From: Mesorhizobium sp. M2D.F.Ca.ET.226.01.1.1
GTDB lineage: Bacteria; Pseudomonadota; Alphaproteobacteria; Rhizobiales; Rhizobiaceae
Direction: 5' to 3'
DNA: 64,000 nucleotides
NCBI RefSeq assembly: GCF_004022705.2
Contig: NZ_RZOY02000001.1
Coordinates: 254,956-318,955 of the forward strand
Shown here: one piece after another, positions 17,665 to 26,494 of the stretch
How positions within the stretch are numbered: position 1 is the stretch's first letter
Layout: each line of letters opens with the position of its first letter
Translations under genes and position numbers: made by a program
Notes under the pieces: model-generated
Seen by the model: only the letters and a program-made list of their open reading frames with translations
Database searches by the model: none
What the model was told of the DNA's origin: nothing

Positions 17665-17749
17665 ATTTTTGTAGATAAGTCAGTCAGTGTCGGCTATGTT
17701 TGGCTTTAGGAAAACAACCCGCTGTCTCGCCAAAAACGAGGAATGACGC

Positions 17750-19066
17750 ATGCAGGAAATGTTGCCGCAGTTCGCGGGAGCAGGGTCGTCTTCGACGGTC
17801 GCGCAGGACGAACTGAGCTCGCTTAAGGCGGGTTACCCGATGGTTTGGCAGAATATTCGGTGGCGGCCCTTTGTAGAGGCGGTCGTGCACGCGTCCATTA
17901 CAGAGTCGGACGTGGAGGCTGCCGCCGCCTCGTGGATAAGCTATCGGGCGGTGCTTGCGGATCTCTTCCCGGGAGAAGTGCCGGAGTCGGGCGTAATCGA
18001 CTCCAAGCTTGCGGACATCAGCTCGATTGCGGGACGGAAGAACGTCTTTCTTAAAGCGGACCACGACCTGGCTATAGGTTCGTCTATTAAGGCGCGCGGA
18101 GGTGTCTTCGAAGTATTGCAGCATGCAGACGATCGTGCAGCGTTAGATGGCATATCGTTTGACCCGGCAACGTCCGACTGGGCGCGGCTGCGTTCAAATC
18201 TCAAGGCGAGAAGAATTGTCGTCGGAAGCACGGGCAACCTTGCTTACAGTGTGGCCCGCACGGCGCGAGCGTTGGGTTTTCAGGCAGAAGTCCACATTTC
18301 GGCCGACGCTACACCTTTCAAGAAGGCTAGGCTCGTTGAGTTGGATGTCCAAGTGGTCGAACATAGCGGCGACTACAAGGAGGCGGTAGCCGCTGCCCGG
18401 AAGTCGGCGGCGCGAGACGACGCGGCCTATCTGATTGACGACGAGAGCTCCTCCCGCCTTTTTCTAGGCTACTCTTATGGAGCGCGGCTCCTCGCCGACC
18501 AATTGGCGTCACGCGGGATCAGCATCGACGAAAACCACCCATTGGTCGTTTATCTGCCGTGCGGCGTAGGCGGCGCGCCAAGCGGGTTGACGTTCGGGCT
18601 CAAGGCTATTTTCGGGGACGACTGTGCTTGCGTGTTCGTGGAGCCCACTCAGTCCCCATGTTTTCTTGTCCAGTTGATATCGGGTAAAAATAAGCCGACC
18701 TCAGTCTACGATATCGGGCTCAACAACAAGACGATTGCGGACGGCTTGGCGGTCCCTTCGGCGTCTATCTTCGCAGTTGCTCAGGTCGGTGAGATGGTCG
18801 ATGCCTGCGTCACCGTCGCCGACGCCGAGATGCTGAAACTCTCGGCCAAGCTCGGCGAGCATGGATTCCCGGTCGAGCCATCGGCAGCGTCGGCGCTCGG
18901 GGCGCTAGAGCCCTTTGTCAAATCCTGCGGCTACCATTTCGATGAACGGAAAAGGCGCTTCGCCACCGCGAATTCCACTCACGTCGTCTGGAGCACGGGG
19001 AAGAGTACTCCGGATACCCTCAAGCTTCTGTTGGAGTTCGCAACTCAGAACAGAGTTGGAGTGTAG
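17750..19066 (+). CDS. dsdA: D-serine ammonia-lyase family (PLP)
   Basis: A 438-residue PLP enzyme matching D-serine dehydratase over its length (E. coli DsdA is about 442). The PLP lysine is Lys114 in GSSIKARGGVFEVL; other matches are VFLKADHDL, the VGSTGNLAYSVA loop, VHISADATPFKKARL, LIDDESSSRLFLGYS and the glycine-rich phosphate loop LPCGVGGAPSG. The known reaction is D-serine to pyruvate and ammonia; related fold-type II lyases act on other beta-hydroxy-alpha-amino acids. It heads a six-gene operon without other D-serine genes (no dsdC or dsdX), so here it may remove ammonia from a pathway-specific hydroxy-amino acid. Confidence 0.85.
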   Translation: MQEMLPQFAGAGSSSTVAQDELSSLKAGYPMVWQNIRWRPFVEAVVHASITESDVEAAAASWISYRAVLADLFPGEVPESGVIDSKLADISSIAGRKNVFLKADHDLAIGSSIKARGGVFEVLQHADDRAALDGISFDPATSDWARLRSNLKARRIVVGSTGNLAYSVARTARALGFQAEVHISADATPFKKARLVELDVQVVEHSGDYKEAVAAARKSAARDDAAYLIDDESSSRLFLGYSYGARLLADQLASRGISIDENHPLVVYLPCGVGGAPSGLTFGLKAIFGDDCACVFVEPTQSPCFLVQLISGKNKPTSVYDIGLNNKTIADGLAVPSASIFAVAQVGEMVDACVTVADAEMLKLSAKLGEHGFPVEPSAASALGALEPFVKSCGYHFDERKRRFATANSTHVVWSTGKSTPDTLKLLLEFATQNRVGV

Positions 19067-19071
19067 AAGTA

Positions 19072-20700
19072 ATGACCCCGCGCGAGGAAATCGAGCTTAT
19101 CGAGGCTGATCGGAGAGTCATCGAGGCTGGAAGCCTCTCGCCCAGCCTGAGCGGATTGCTCAGACTTGGTGCCGACAGGTATCCTCAGCAGATCGCTTTA
19201 AGGGAGATCGACGGGCAAGGGAGGGCCCTTACCTATCGCAATCTCAACGGCTTCGTCTGGAAAATCGTGGCGCTGCTCTCCTCGCACGGAGTCGAGAGAG
19301 GCACGCATGTTGCCATCGCGTTGCCTAACTGCGTCGAAATCATCGCAATTTGGATCGCCCTCTCTCGTATGGGTGCGGTTGCAGTCGGTGTCAATCCAAG
19401 CCTGACCGAAAAAGAGCTTGAGTACATCCTGGAGACATCCGACTCGGAATTCCTCGTCCTTGACGCCGGACGGCAGGATTGGGTGTCCGACTGGGCGGGC
19501 TTTCGACTCCCTTCGGAGCGGATCATAGTGGTCGGGTCCAAGGCCGGGCAGCACATTGGCCAGTCCTTCGATGCCGCCCTTGCTGAGCAGGGGTACCGAG
19601 AGCCTCCGGTCGCAACTCCCGATATCGATATGCCGGCGAGCATTCTCTACACCTCAGGTTCAAGCGGCCGCCCCAAACCCGCGCTCCTGCCGCATCGTTG
19701 GCACACCATGATGGGTCATGTGCGTTCCTTGCAAGGCCCTCGAATTGCAAACCTTCTGATCGAAAATCCCATCTATTACATGGGTGGGCAATGGCGATTG
19801 GCGATGGCTTTGACACAAGGCGCCACTGTGCTGATGGCCAGCAAGCCTACGCTCAATCACTTTGCAGAACGACTTACTGGGTATGAGGTCCAATTTTCCT
19901 CCCTGCCAAATCTGATCGCCAAACGACCGGACTTCTCCCTCGATATCCGATCTCGCCTGAAATGGATGGCGTGCTGCGCTTTGCCCAAAGAGTTGCATGT
20001 GGAAGCCGAGAGAAGACTCAGAGCCCCAATTCGCGAAATCTACGGCTCGACGGAGATGGGTTCGACGATCGTGATGCCGACGCGGGCGACAAGCATGGTT
20101 GGATCGGGCTCAGTTGGCCTTCCGGCCGCCTTTCGGTCCTGCCGTATCGTGGACACGCTTGGCAACGAGGTTTCACGAGGCAGTGTCGGCGAGCTACAGG
20201 TTCGAGGGCCGGGAATGCTGTCGGGCTATTACAAGTCGCCTGGCGCCTCCGCCGATGCCTTCGACGACGCGGGATGGTTCAAGACCGGAGATCTCTTCCG
20301 TCAAGACAGCGACGGCTACTACTTCTGGGTCGCCCGGGCCAAAGACGTCATCAGGCGGAGCAATGAAAACATCTCGGCGACAGAGCTGGAGGAGGAAGTC
20401 GCCAGGCTCGCTGGGATACTGGAGGTCGCGGCAGTTCCGGTGCCCGACGATTATCGCGGCGAAGAGGTTAAACTTTACATCCGCCTGCAGCCCGGTTTTT
20501 CGACCAGTGAGGTTCCGCCAAAAGCGATCCTAGAGCACTGCCGCGGCAGACTGGCTACTTATAAGCTGCCAAGATACATCGAGTATGTCGACGAATTTCC
20601 GCTCACCGTCTCCCTTAAGATTTCGAAGCCCGACCTGAAAAAGGCAAAACCCGATCTGCGGGTGGGCAGTTTCGATCTGGCTGAGAACCTGTGGCGATGA
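19072..20700 (+). CDS. AMP-forming acyl-CoA synthetase/ligase
   Basis: A 542-residue member of the ANL adenylate-forming superfamily, activating a carboxylate to its CoA thioester. The nucleotide loop is YTSGSSGRPKPAL (193-205; the usual sequence is TSGTTGxPKG, so Pro replaces the Gly after Lys). REIYGSTEMG near 320 is the A5 motif, WFKTGDLF the A7 motif, and the C-terminal catalytic lysine is in SLKISKPDL. It starts 5 bp after dsdA and overlaps the thioesterase start. Closest in style to crotonobetaine/carnitine-type or fatty-acyl CoA ligases; substrate unknown. Confidence 0.88.
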   Translation: MTPREEIELIEADRRVIEAGSLSPSLSGLLRLGADRYPQQIALREIDGQGRALTYRNLNGFVWKIVALLSSHGVERGTHVAIALPNCVEIIAIWIALSRMGAVAVGVNPSLTEKELEYILETSDSEFLVLDAGRQDWVSDWAGFRLPSERIIVVGSKAGQHIGQSFDAALAEQGYREPPVATPDIDMPASILYTSGSSGRPKPALLPHRWHTMMGHVRSLQGPRIANLLIENPIYYMGGQWRLAMALTQGATVLMASKPTLNHFAERLTGYEVQFSSLPNLIAKRPDFSLDIRSRLKWMACCALPKELHVEAERRLRAPIREIYGSTEMGSTIVMPTRATSMVGSGSVGLPAAFRSCRIVDTLGNEVSRGSVGELQVRGPGMLSGYYKSPGASADAFDDAGWFKTGDLFRQDSDGYYFWVARAKDVIRRSNENISATELEEEVARLAGILEVAAVPVPDDYRGEEVKLYIRLQPGFSTSEVPPKAILEHCRGRLATYKLPRYIEYVDEFPLTVSLKISKPDLKKAKPDLRVGSFDLAENLWR

Positions 20701-21161
20701 CAATGAGCCCGAGGCCAGACACACGAGGGGTGATCGAACGAATAGGTGCGAGCGATCGCCATGAATTCGGGGACTTCTTCATTTCCAGGCTTCTCGGCCT
20801 AAGGATCGAATATCCTAACAAGGGGTGTGACGTAACGTTCGAGGTAACGCCGGAGTTCACCAATCCCGTGGGCACTCTCCACGGAGGGATTTTGGCAACG
20901 GCGATCGACATATCCATGGGCCATCTTCTCTTCAAAACCCACGCGTCTCCGGCGGCCACTCTCGAGATGAAGATCCAGTATCTCGCCCCAGCACTTGTAG
21001 GCGAACTCGTCGTATGTCGCGCGTCGTTTCTCAGGGCAGGCAAGTCGATAAATTTCGTCAGATCCGAAGCGCGTAACGCCTCCACGGAGGCGCTCTACGC
21101 ATTTGCTACTGCGACATGGAAGGCAACAAAGCCGTCAGGCAATGAGGGAGAACAGTCATGA
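20697..21161 (+). CDS. PaaI-type hotdog thioesterase
   Basis: A 154-residue single hotdog domain. NPVGTLHGGILATAIDISMG (about 55-75) is the catalytic-helix signature of PaaI/YbgC-like acyl-CoA thioesterases. ATG 20697 overlaps the ligase stop (ATGA) and its own stop overlaps the next start, so it sits in the middle of a coupled string. In PaaI systems the thioesterase removes stalled CoA intermediates; that role, or release of the final acid, is plausible here. Confidence 0.85.
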   Translation: MTMSPRPDTRGVIERIGASDRHEFGDFFISRLLGLRIEYPNKGCDVTFEVTPEFTNPVGTLHGGILATAIDISMGHLLFKTHASPAATLEMKIQYLAPALVGELVVCRASFLRAGKSINFVRSEARNASTEALYAFATATWKATKPSGNEGEQS

Positions 21162-21697
21162 ATGCATGCCCTTCTAACGGCCGTTCGCTAACAGGATCGT
21201 CAAATTTCATGAACAACCCGGAAGTTGCGCGTGACGTCTTCCGTTCGATCGCCGGGCATTGGCCGAGTGGCGTTGCGGTCATCACAAGTGTCAGTGAATC
21301 GGATGAGCCGGTGGGGCTGACGATGAGTGCCGTTATGTCGCTTTCGGTCGAGCCTCTTCAGTTTCTTATTAGCGTCGACAACAAATCAAACACGTTGCCC
21401 GCGATCATTTCCAGCGGCCGCTTTTGCATCAATTTCATGGCGCAGGGTCAGGAAGCCATCGCGATGCGTTTTGCGAGCAAAAAAGGCGAGAAGTTCGAGG
21501 GGCTTGCCTCAAGGCGGCTCGATAGCGGATCGATCCTAATCGAGGGCGTCCTCGCCTATGCCGATTGCGAGGTGGGAGCGGTCTACGACGGGGGTGATCA
21601 TCGCATTCTGGTTGGGAGGGTGAAAGACATGGCGCTGCTTGGAAGTGTGCCGCTCGCATATTTCGCGGGAAGGTTCCGAAAGGTAACCGATGCCTGA
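21158..21697 (+). CDS. Flavin reductase domain protein (HpaC/RutF-like)
   Basis: A 179-residue FMN-binding split-barrel protein. FRSIAGHWPSGVAVITS (about 30-46), GLTMSAVMSLSVEPLQFLISVD and FCINFMAQ are characteristic of NAD(P)H:flavin reductases that serve two-component monooxygenases. It is most likely the FMNH2 supplier for the LLM monooxygenase at 11912-13063. ATGA overlap with the thioesterase; 8-bp overlap with the following gene. Confidence 0.88.
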   Translation: MNACPSNGRSLTGSSNFMNNPEVARDVFRSIAGHWPSGVAVITSVSESDEPVGLTMSAVMSLSVEPLQFLISVDNKSNTLPAIISSGRFCINFMAQGQEAIAMRFASKKGEKFEGLASRRLDSGSILIEGVLAYADCEVGAVYDGGDHRILVGRVKDMALLGSVPLAYFAGRFRKVTDA

Positions 21698-22529
21698 AGG
21701 GCAGGAACTCACCTGGGATTGCCATGTCCATGTCTTTGGCGACCCGCGGCAATTTCCCTTCGACCCGTCAAGGACATATACGCCGGGCTCCGCGGACGCA
21801 GAGGCTCTCAAAGGCTTCAGGCTACGCCACGGCATTGACCGCACAGTGATTGTCCAGCCGAGCGTGTACGGCAGCGACAACAGCTGCCTGATAGATGCGC
21901 TCCAGCGTTTCGGAGGAAGCGCGCGGGGAATTGTGTCGCTTAATCCGGAAACGAACATCTCCACCCTTCGCGACTACCACTCCGCAGGCGTTCGAGGTGT
22001 GCGTCTCAACCTTGAAACGACCGCACTCAAGGACGATCCCGCGTTGGCGCGTCAAGGGCTACAGGATGCTGCCAAGCAGATCGGTGAGTTGGGGTGGCAC
22101 ATACAGATATACACTAACCTCGCAGTGATAGCCGCTGTTCGCGAAGTGATCGCCACTCTGTCGGTGCCTGTCGTGGTCGATCACTTTGGACTTGCCCGAG
22201 CCGAATATGGTCTCGATCAACCGGGCTTCGGCGAGCTTACCGACCTGGTCAGCCGCGGAACCTATGTGAAGCTGTCGCTCGCGGATCGGCTGGCCAAGTC
22301 TCCAGATGAGATGATCCCTTTTGCAAAGCAACTGATCGACGCCAACCCAGAAAGGGTGCTTTGGGGATCGGACTGGCCGCACTCCAGGCGGGGAGCCCGC
22401 GTAGACGAACCAGCACCGTTCGGAGCCGTTGACGATGCGCTTTCAATGCGCCTCGTCCGCGAGTCGTGTGAGACCGAAAAGCGACTCAGGCTGACGATGA
22501 GTACCAACCCGGCCCGTCTTTTTGCGTAA
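21690..22529 (+). CDS. Amidohydrolase-superfamily lactonase/hydrolase (LigI-like)
   Basis: A 279-residue TIM-barrel metal-dependent or metal-free hydrolase of the amidohydrolase-2 family. The N-terminal DCHVHVFGDP (10-19) and C-terminal VLWGSDWPHSRRG (about 225-237) match 2-pyrone-4,6-dicarboxylate lactonase and related lactonases. The start overlaps the flavin reductase by 8 bp. It could hydrolyse a lactone or imide produced by the monooxygenase (a Baeyer-Villiger-like step), which would fit the order of genes; that is inference. Confidence 0.85.
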   Translation: MPEGQELTWDCHVHVFGDPRQFPFDPSRTYTPGSADAEALKGFRLRHGIDRTVIVQPSVYGSDNSCLIDALQRFGGSARGIVSLNPETNISTLRDYHSAGVRGVRLNLETTALKDDPALARQGLQDAAKQIGELGWHIQIYTNLAVIAAVREVIATLSVPVVVDHFGLARAEYGLDQPGFGELTDLVSRGTYVKLSLADRLAKSPDEMIPFAKQLIDANPERVLWGSDWPHSRRGARVDEPAPFGAVDDALSMRLVRESCETEKRLRLTMSTNPARLFA

Positions 22530-22570
22530 AAGCGAAGCCATGCCTGCTTTCGAAAAGATCCAGTGTCTCC

Positions 22571-23536
22571 ATGATCAACTTCGTTTTCGTTCCACCTCAG
22601 TCAGATGTCTCGCGGGCTTTCGCAGCGCAGTTGCGGCATGATGTCGAGGGTATGGTCGTTCATGTCCCCGAGACAGAAGCGGAAGCGATCGCGTACCTGG
22701 CGGATGCTGACGCGGCTTTTGGAGCGCTCCCTCCGGAACTGCTTCAACATGCCCGGAAACTGCGTTGGCTTCACTCCCGGCAGATCGCTCCGCCGCCTGG
22801 CTATTTCCACGAGGCGCTCATAGAGCACCCAGTGATCGTAACCAACACCCGGGAAGTCTATAATGACCATATTGGCGCGCACATCCTGGCGTTCGTTCTC
22901 TCGCTTTCGCGGGATCTGCCTTACTATCACACTGAGCAACTGAAGGGTCGATGGGCTCCCAAGCCTTTGAATAGCGGGGTCGTGTTTCTGCCTGAAGCGA
23001 CCGCCCTCATAGTGGGCGTGGGTGGCATCGGGGCAGAAGCTGGACGCATGCTTTCGGCTTTCGGCACGCGAATTGTCGGGATCGATGCACGACGCACCTC
23101 GGCGCCGCCTGGCTTTGCCGAAATCCACGGCGTCGAAGTTTTGGATGATTTGCTTCCGTCTGCGGATTTCGTGATCCTTACCGTACCTCATACTCCGCAT
23201 ACCGAAGGTATGATGAACCTCGATCGCTTTCGACGAATGAAAACGTCGAGCTTTTTCATCAATATCGGCAGGGGGTTGACCACCCGACTTGACGATCTGG
23301 TGGTCGCGCTCAAGGAGGGGAGCCTGGCAGGAGCAGCGCTTGACGTGTTCGATCAGGAGCCACTTCCGGAAGGCCATGCGCTTTGGGGCATACCAAACGT
23401 GTTGATCACGCCTCACATGGCAGGGTTCGGCCCGTATCTTGAGAAGCGTCGGTACACAATACTGCGTGACAACTGCTTGGCCTTTGTCCAGGGCGGGCCC
23501 CTCGCAAACATCGTTCAGAAGCAGTCCTGGTTCTGA
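22571..23536 (+). CDS. D-isomer-specific 2-hydroxyacid dehydrogenase
   Basis: A 321-residue NAD(P)-dependent dehydrogenase interconverting a 2-oxo acid and a 2-hydroxy acid. Rossmann motif GVGGIG at 149-154; catalytic triad Arg234 (NIGRG), Glu263 (FDQEPLP), His282 (TPHMAG). The N-terminal half is divergent, as in glyoxylate/hydroxypyruvate reductase-like members. It lies 41 bp after the lactonase and closes the operon. Convergent with the MFS gene downstream. Confidence 0.88.
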   Translation: MINFVFVPPQSDVSRAFAAQLRHDVEGMVVHVPETEAEAIAYLADADAAFGALPPELLQHARKLRWLHSRQIAPPPGYFHEALIEHPVIVTNTREVYNDHIGAHILAFVLSLSRDLPYYHTEQLKGRWAPKPLNSGVVFLPEATALIVGVGGIGAEAGRMLSAFGTRIVGIDARRTSAPPGFAEIHGVEVLDDLLPSADFVILTVPHTPHTEGMMNLDRFRRMKTSSFFINIGRGLTTRLDDLVVALKEGSLAGAALDVFDQEPLPEGHALWGIPNVLITPHMAGFGPYLEKRRYTILRDNCLAFVQGGPLANIVQKQSWF

Positions 23537-23579
23537 TTGAACAAATCCCATGCCGGGTGGCGGCTGAACAAATCCGCAT

Positions 23580-24845
23580 TCAGAATCGGTTGGCGACACG
23601 AATTGAAGCGGTTCCAGCCAACAGAAACATGGCTGCCAGCAGCAGGTAGATGTTGGCCAGGGAAGTTGCCTCGGCCAGGGTCCCGAAGCTGGGCGCGGCG
23701 GCCAGCGCAATTATGTACCCGGTCGCGAACACGACCACGATGCCGGATGCGTCGCCGCGCCTTCCTGCCATGCTCAACAATGTGGGGAAGATATTGGCTA
23801 CCCCGACGCCGAGCAAGGCAAAACCGGATAGCGCCATTACCGCCAGATCGGCGAATGCCACGATCGCAAGGCCGATGATTGCGAGGCATGCCGAGGTCGC
23901 AAGAAGTTGCTTTTCACCCATGAAGGTCCTCACACGATCGCCAGCCAGCCGACAGATCGCCATTGCACTTGCAAATGCGCCATATCCCAGCCCCGAGTAA
24001 CCGAGATCCAGCGCAAGATTGCCAGTGAGGTAGAGAGGACTCCAGTCACGGACCGCTGCGTCTGTCGACATACACACCCCAGCAAGCACACCCGCAACAA
24101 TGAGCAACCACTTGGCGCTGAGTGGCCGGGCTGCCGCTGTCCCGTGACGTGGCCCTCCGGCAAGGAGCTTGCCTTGGTTCGCTTCAAAAAGCATCGACAG
24201 CAACACAACGGCAATCAATGCGCCGAAGGAGCTTCCGGCATTTTTGACAAGCAGACCTCCCAGAATCGCTCCGGTAAGGCCGCCGAGGCTCCACATGGCG
24301 TGGAATGAAGACATAAGGGCTCTTTCGGAGGAGCGCTCAGCCTCAACGGCCTGCGCATTCATGGCGACGTCCATGGTATTGCCCGCTAGTCCGAGAACCA
24401 GCAGGACGAGGGCGAATACGAAAGGGACATGTGTGAATGTGGCCAGGACGACCGTCGTCAGGAGTATCGGGGCTGCGACGCGAACCACCTGTCTACTGCC
24501 AAAACGCGCAATCAGAGACCGACTTGCCAGCATGGCCAAAAGCGAGCCGACGACAATCATGAACAGTGACCAGCCGAATTGGCTTTCAGATATGGACAGG
24601 CGGGCCTTGACCGTCGGTACGAGCGAAGACCACGTGCCGAAGGCACTGCCGTGTACGAAGAATGTGGAAAAGATCGCCGTGCGGCTCCTGCTGGCATTCG
24701 GAGACGCGATGGTAGCCTGTTCCGGGGAGCATATCGGACTTTCCAACAGGTCTGGTCTCCGGTGACGTGTCGCGCCTCCAGCGACACTATCGATCGTTCG
24801 AAAGGCTCGATCGACTGTTCTCGCAACGGCACTTCCTAATCGCAC
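23580..24845 (-). CDS. MFS transporter, YbjJ/FucP-like
   Basis: A membrane transporter with about 12 helices; the conserved part begins near SRTAIFSTFFVHGSAFG (about residue 53), so the true start is probably a non-ATG codon inside the first 50 residues (TTG near 24746 is possible) rather than the GTG at 24845. MDVAMNAQA and SSFHAMWSLGGLTGA are shared with the MFS protein at 30554-31765 and are typical of the YbjJ branch. Substrate unknown. It lies between the catabolic cluster and the thi operon and carries no cluster operator motif. Confidence 0.8.
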   Translation of the reverse strand: MRLGSAVARTVDRAFRTIDSVAGGATRHRRPDLLESPICSPEQATIASPNASRSRTAIFSTFFVHGSAFGTWSSLVPTVKARLSISESQFGWSLFMIVVGSLLAMLASRSLIARFGSRQVVRVAAPILLTTVVLATFTHVPFVFALVLLVLGLAGNTMDVAMNAQAVEAERSSERALMSSFHAMWSLGGLTGAILGGLLVKNAGSSFGALIAVVLLSMLFEANQGKLLAGGPRHGTAAARPLSAKWLLIVAGVLAGVCMSTDAAVRDWSPLYLTGNLALDLGYSGLGYGAFASAMAICRLAGDRVRTFMGEKQLLATSACLAIIGLAIVAFADLAVMALSGFALLGVGVANIFPTLLSMAGRRGDASGIVVVFATGYIIALAAAPSFGTLAEATSLANIYLLLAAMFLLAGTASIRVANRF

Positions 24846-25142
24846 CTACAGCGGATAAATCTGATTTGTAAAGGTTTTCATTAAGGCGAAGCACGCTACT
24901 CGAAGGCCCTTGGCGATCCTTCTCGACGAATAGCTCAGCCGTCGCGCCGCGGGCAGGGCTGTTGGCCGTGCTGATACAAGTGCGCCCGAACTTTGGGCAA
25001 GTGATCAGCGCCGCCGGTCTTTGCATGCTGGCTGCGGTAGATCCGGGCCGTTGGCTCGGTGGTGCGCTTTGCCTCCGCGCACAGCAGGTTGAATTGTCGT
25101 CAATGCAGCGGTCGGCGGATCGCTGGGACAGATCGACGGCGT
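24846..25142. other. Intergenic stretch between MFS gene and thiD
   Basis: About 300 bp with no convincing coding frame, strong hairpin or operator motif. It holds the 3' end of the thi transcript and the promoter of the MFS gene. Confidence 0.45.
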
Positions 25143-25892
25143 CTACTGAGCTCCCTCTCGAACAAACCGTTCGAAAACATACTGCTTGGCACCACGAACG
25201 CTCTCTTCCAGTGAAGCGCCGAGGGCAAGAAAGGTCGCGACAGCGGTGGAGAGCATGCAACCGGTGCCCCGCATCCTGTGCTTCAGGCGCGCTGCTTCGA
25301 AGCGAACGGCCGGGCCATCCGGTGGAAGAAGCAGGTCAACCGCTTGCGGTCCCCGCGCGTGTCCGCCCTTGACCAGCACCGTGGTTCCAACGGTGCTCGA
25401 TAGTTGCTTGCCCTGCCGGCAAGCGGCTTCTTCGTCTAACGCCAGCACCGAACGAGTCAGGGCAGCCAATTCGACGAGATTAGGCGTGACCAACCGGCAA
25501 GCCGGCATCAGATCCCGACAAAGCGCGTCGATTGCGTCCACCGCTAACAACAGTCGTCCCGAGGTCGAGGCCAGCACCGGGTCGAGGACGACCGGCATTT
25601 GGCGATCGTCCGCCAAAACAGAGCCGACCGCTTGGATTGCCGCCGCTGTCCCCAGCATGCCGATCTTGACCGCCGCAACCGGGTTGGCCGCAAAGGCGGC
25701 GCGCATCTGCGCGGCGATAAGCTGCGGCGGCATCTGCTCAATGTGCTCGACAGTTGCGTGCGTTTGGGCGGTAACGGCCGTGACAGCGAGGCAGCTGCGC
25801 AGCCCAAACGCCGAAACGGTCTCGATGTCGCGGGCTATTCCGGCACCGCCGCTCGAATCCGACCCGGCCACGATGAGCACATGCGGAGTCAT
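25143..25892 (-). CDS. thiD: Hydroxymethylpyrimidine/phosphomethylpyrimidine kinase
   Basis: A 249-residue ribokinase-fold kinase making HMP-pyrophosphate for thiamine synthesis. VAGSDSSGGAGIARDI at the N-terminus, VKIGML, VLDPVLAS, TPNLVE and the C-terminal RGTGCMLSTAVA (anion hole and catalytic Asp region, here Cys replaces the usual Asp/His neighbour) are visible. The ATG at 25892 overlaps the thiE stop as ATGA. Last gene of thiCOSGED. The GTGC(M) form of the usual GTGCTxS motif is normal for ThiD. Confidence 0.9.
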   Translation of the reverse strand: MTPHVLIVAGSDSSGGAGIARDIETVSAFGLRSCLAVTAVTAQTHATVEHIEQMPPQLIAAQMRAAFAANPVAAVKIGMLGTAAAIQAVGSVLADDRQMPVVLDPVLASTSGRLLLAVDAIDALCRDLMPACRLVTPNLVELAALTRSVLALDEEAACRQGKQLSSTVGTTVLVKGGHARGPQAVDLLLPPDGPAVRFEAARLKHRMRGTGCMLSTAVATFLALGASLEESVRGAKQYVFERFVREGAQ

Positions 25893-26494
25893 CGCCATGG
25901 CGCCGTAGCCGCCAGCCATTCCAGCATACGTGCCTCGGGATGTACGTTGCGGGTGATGTCGGTTACGACAGCAGCGCTGTCGGCGCCCTGCGCGAAGACA
26001 CCGGCAATGCGCTCGACGGTCAGCCCACCGATCGCCACGACCGGAATGTTGCCGACCCGCTGTTTCCATATAGCGATGCTATCCAGCCCCTGCGGAGCCC
26101 ATTTCATCGCCTTGAGGATGGTCGGGTAGATCGGGCCAAGTGCGACATAGTCGGGTTCGGCTTCAAGCGCGGTTTCCAGTTCGGCGTCGTCGTGGGTGCT
26201 CAGGCCGAGTTTCAGCCCCGCTCTGCGGATCGCCTTCACGTCGGCCTCCGCAAGATCCTCCTGGCCGAGATGGACGAAATCGCAATTCTCCTCGATCGCG
26301 AGGCGCCAGTAATCGTTGACGATGAGCTGACAGCCGTGGCGGTCGCATACCGCCTTCGAAGTGCGGACCTCGCGGCGCAGCGAAGCTTCGTCCAGGTCCT
26401 TGATGCGCAGTTGCACCAGCTTCACGCCAACCGGCACGAGACGTTGGACCCACGCGGCGGAATCGACGATCAGGTAGAACGGATCGAGCTTCAT
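25889..26494 (-). CDS. thiE: Thiamine phosphate synthase
   Basis: A 201-residue TIM barrel that joins HMP-pyrophosphate and thiazole phosphate. [10 protein letters not shown] (pyrophosphate-side loop), [13 protein letters not shown] (substrate loop, usually NDRxxxA), [17 protein letters not shown] and [11 protein letters not shown] are the family landmarks. Start ATG 26494 overlaps thiG stop (ATGA). The DYW variant of the NDR motif is seen in alphaproteobacterial ThiE proteins encoded in thiCOSGE operons. Confidence 0.88.
   Translation of the reverse strand: MKLDPFYLIVDSAAWVQRLVPVGVKLVQLRIKDLDEASLRREVRTSKAVCDRHGCQLIVNDYWRLAIEENCDFVHLGQEDLAEADVKAIRRAGLKLGLSTHDDAELETALEAEPDYVALGPIYPTILKAMKWAPQGLDSIAIWKQRVGNIPVVAIGGLTVERIAGVFAQGADSAAVVTDITRNVHPEARMLEWLAATAPWR

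Noticed and set aside
22601-23710. 369-residue minus-strand frame opposite the 2-hydroxyacid dehydrogenase
   Set aside because: The plus-strand product has a complete catalytic triad; the minus frame has shadow-like composition.
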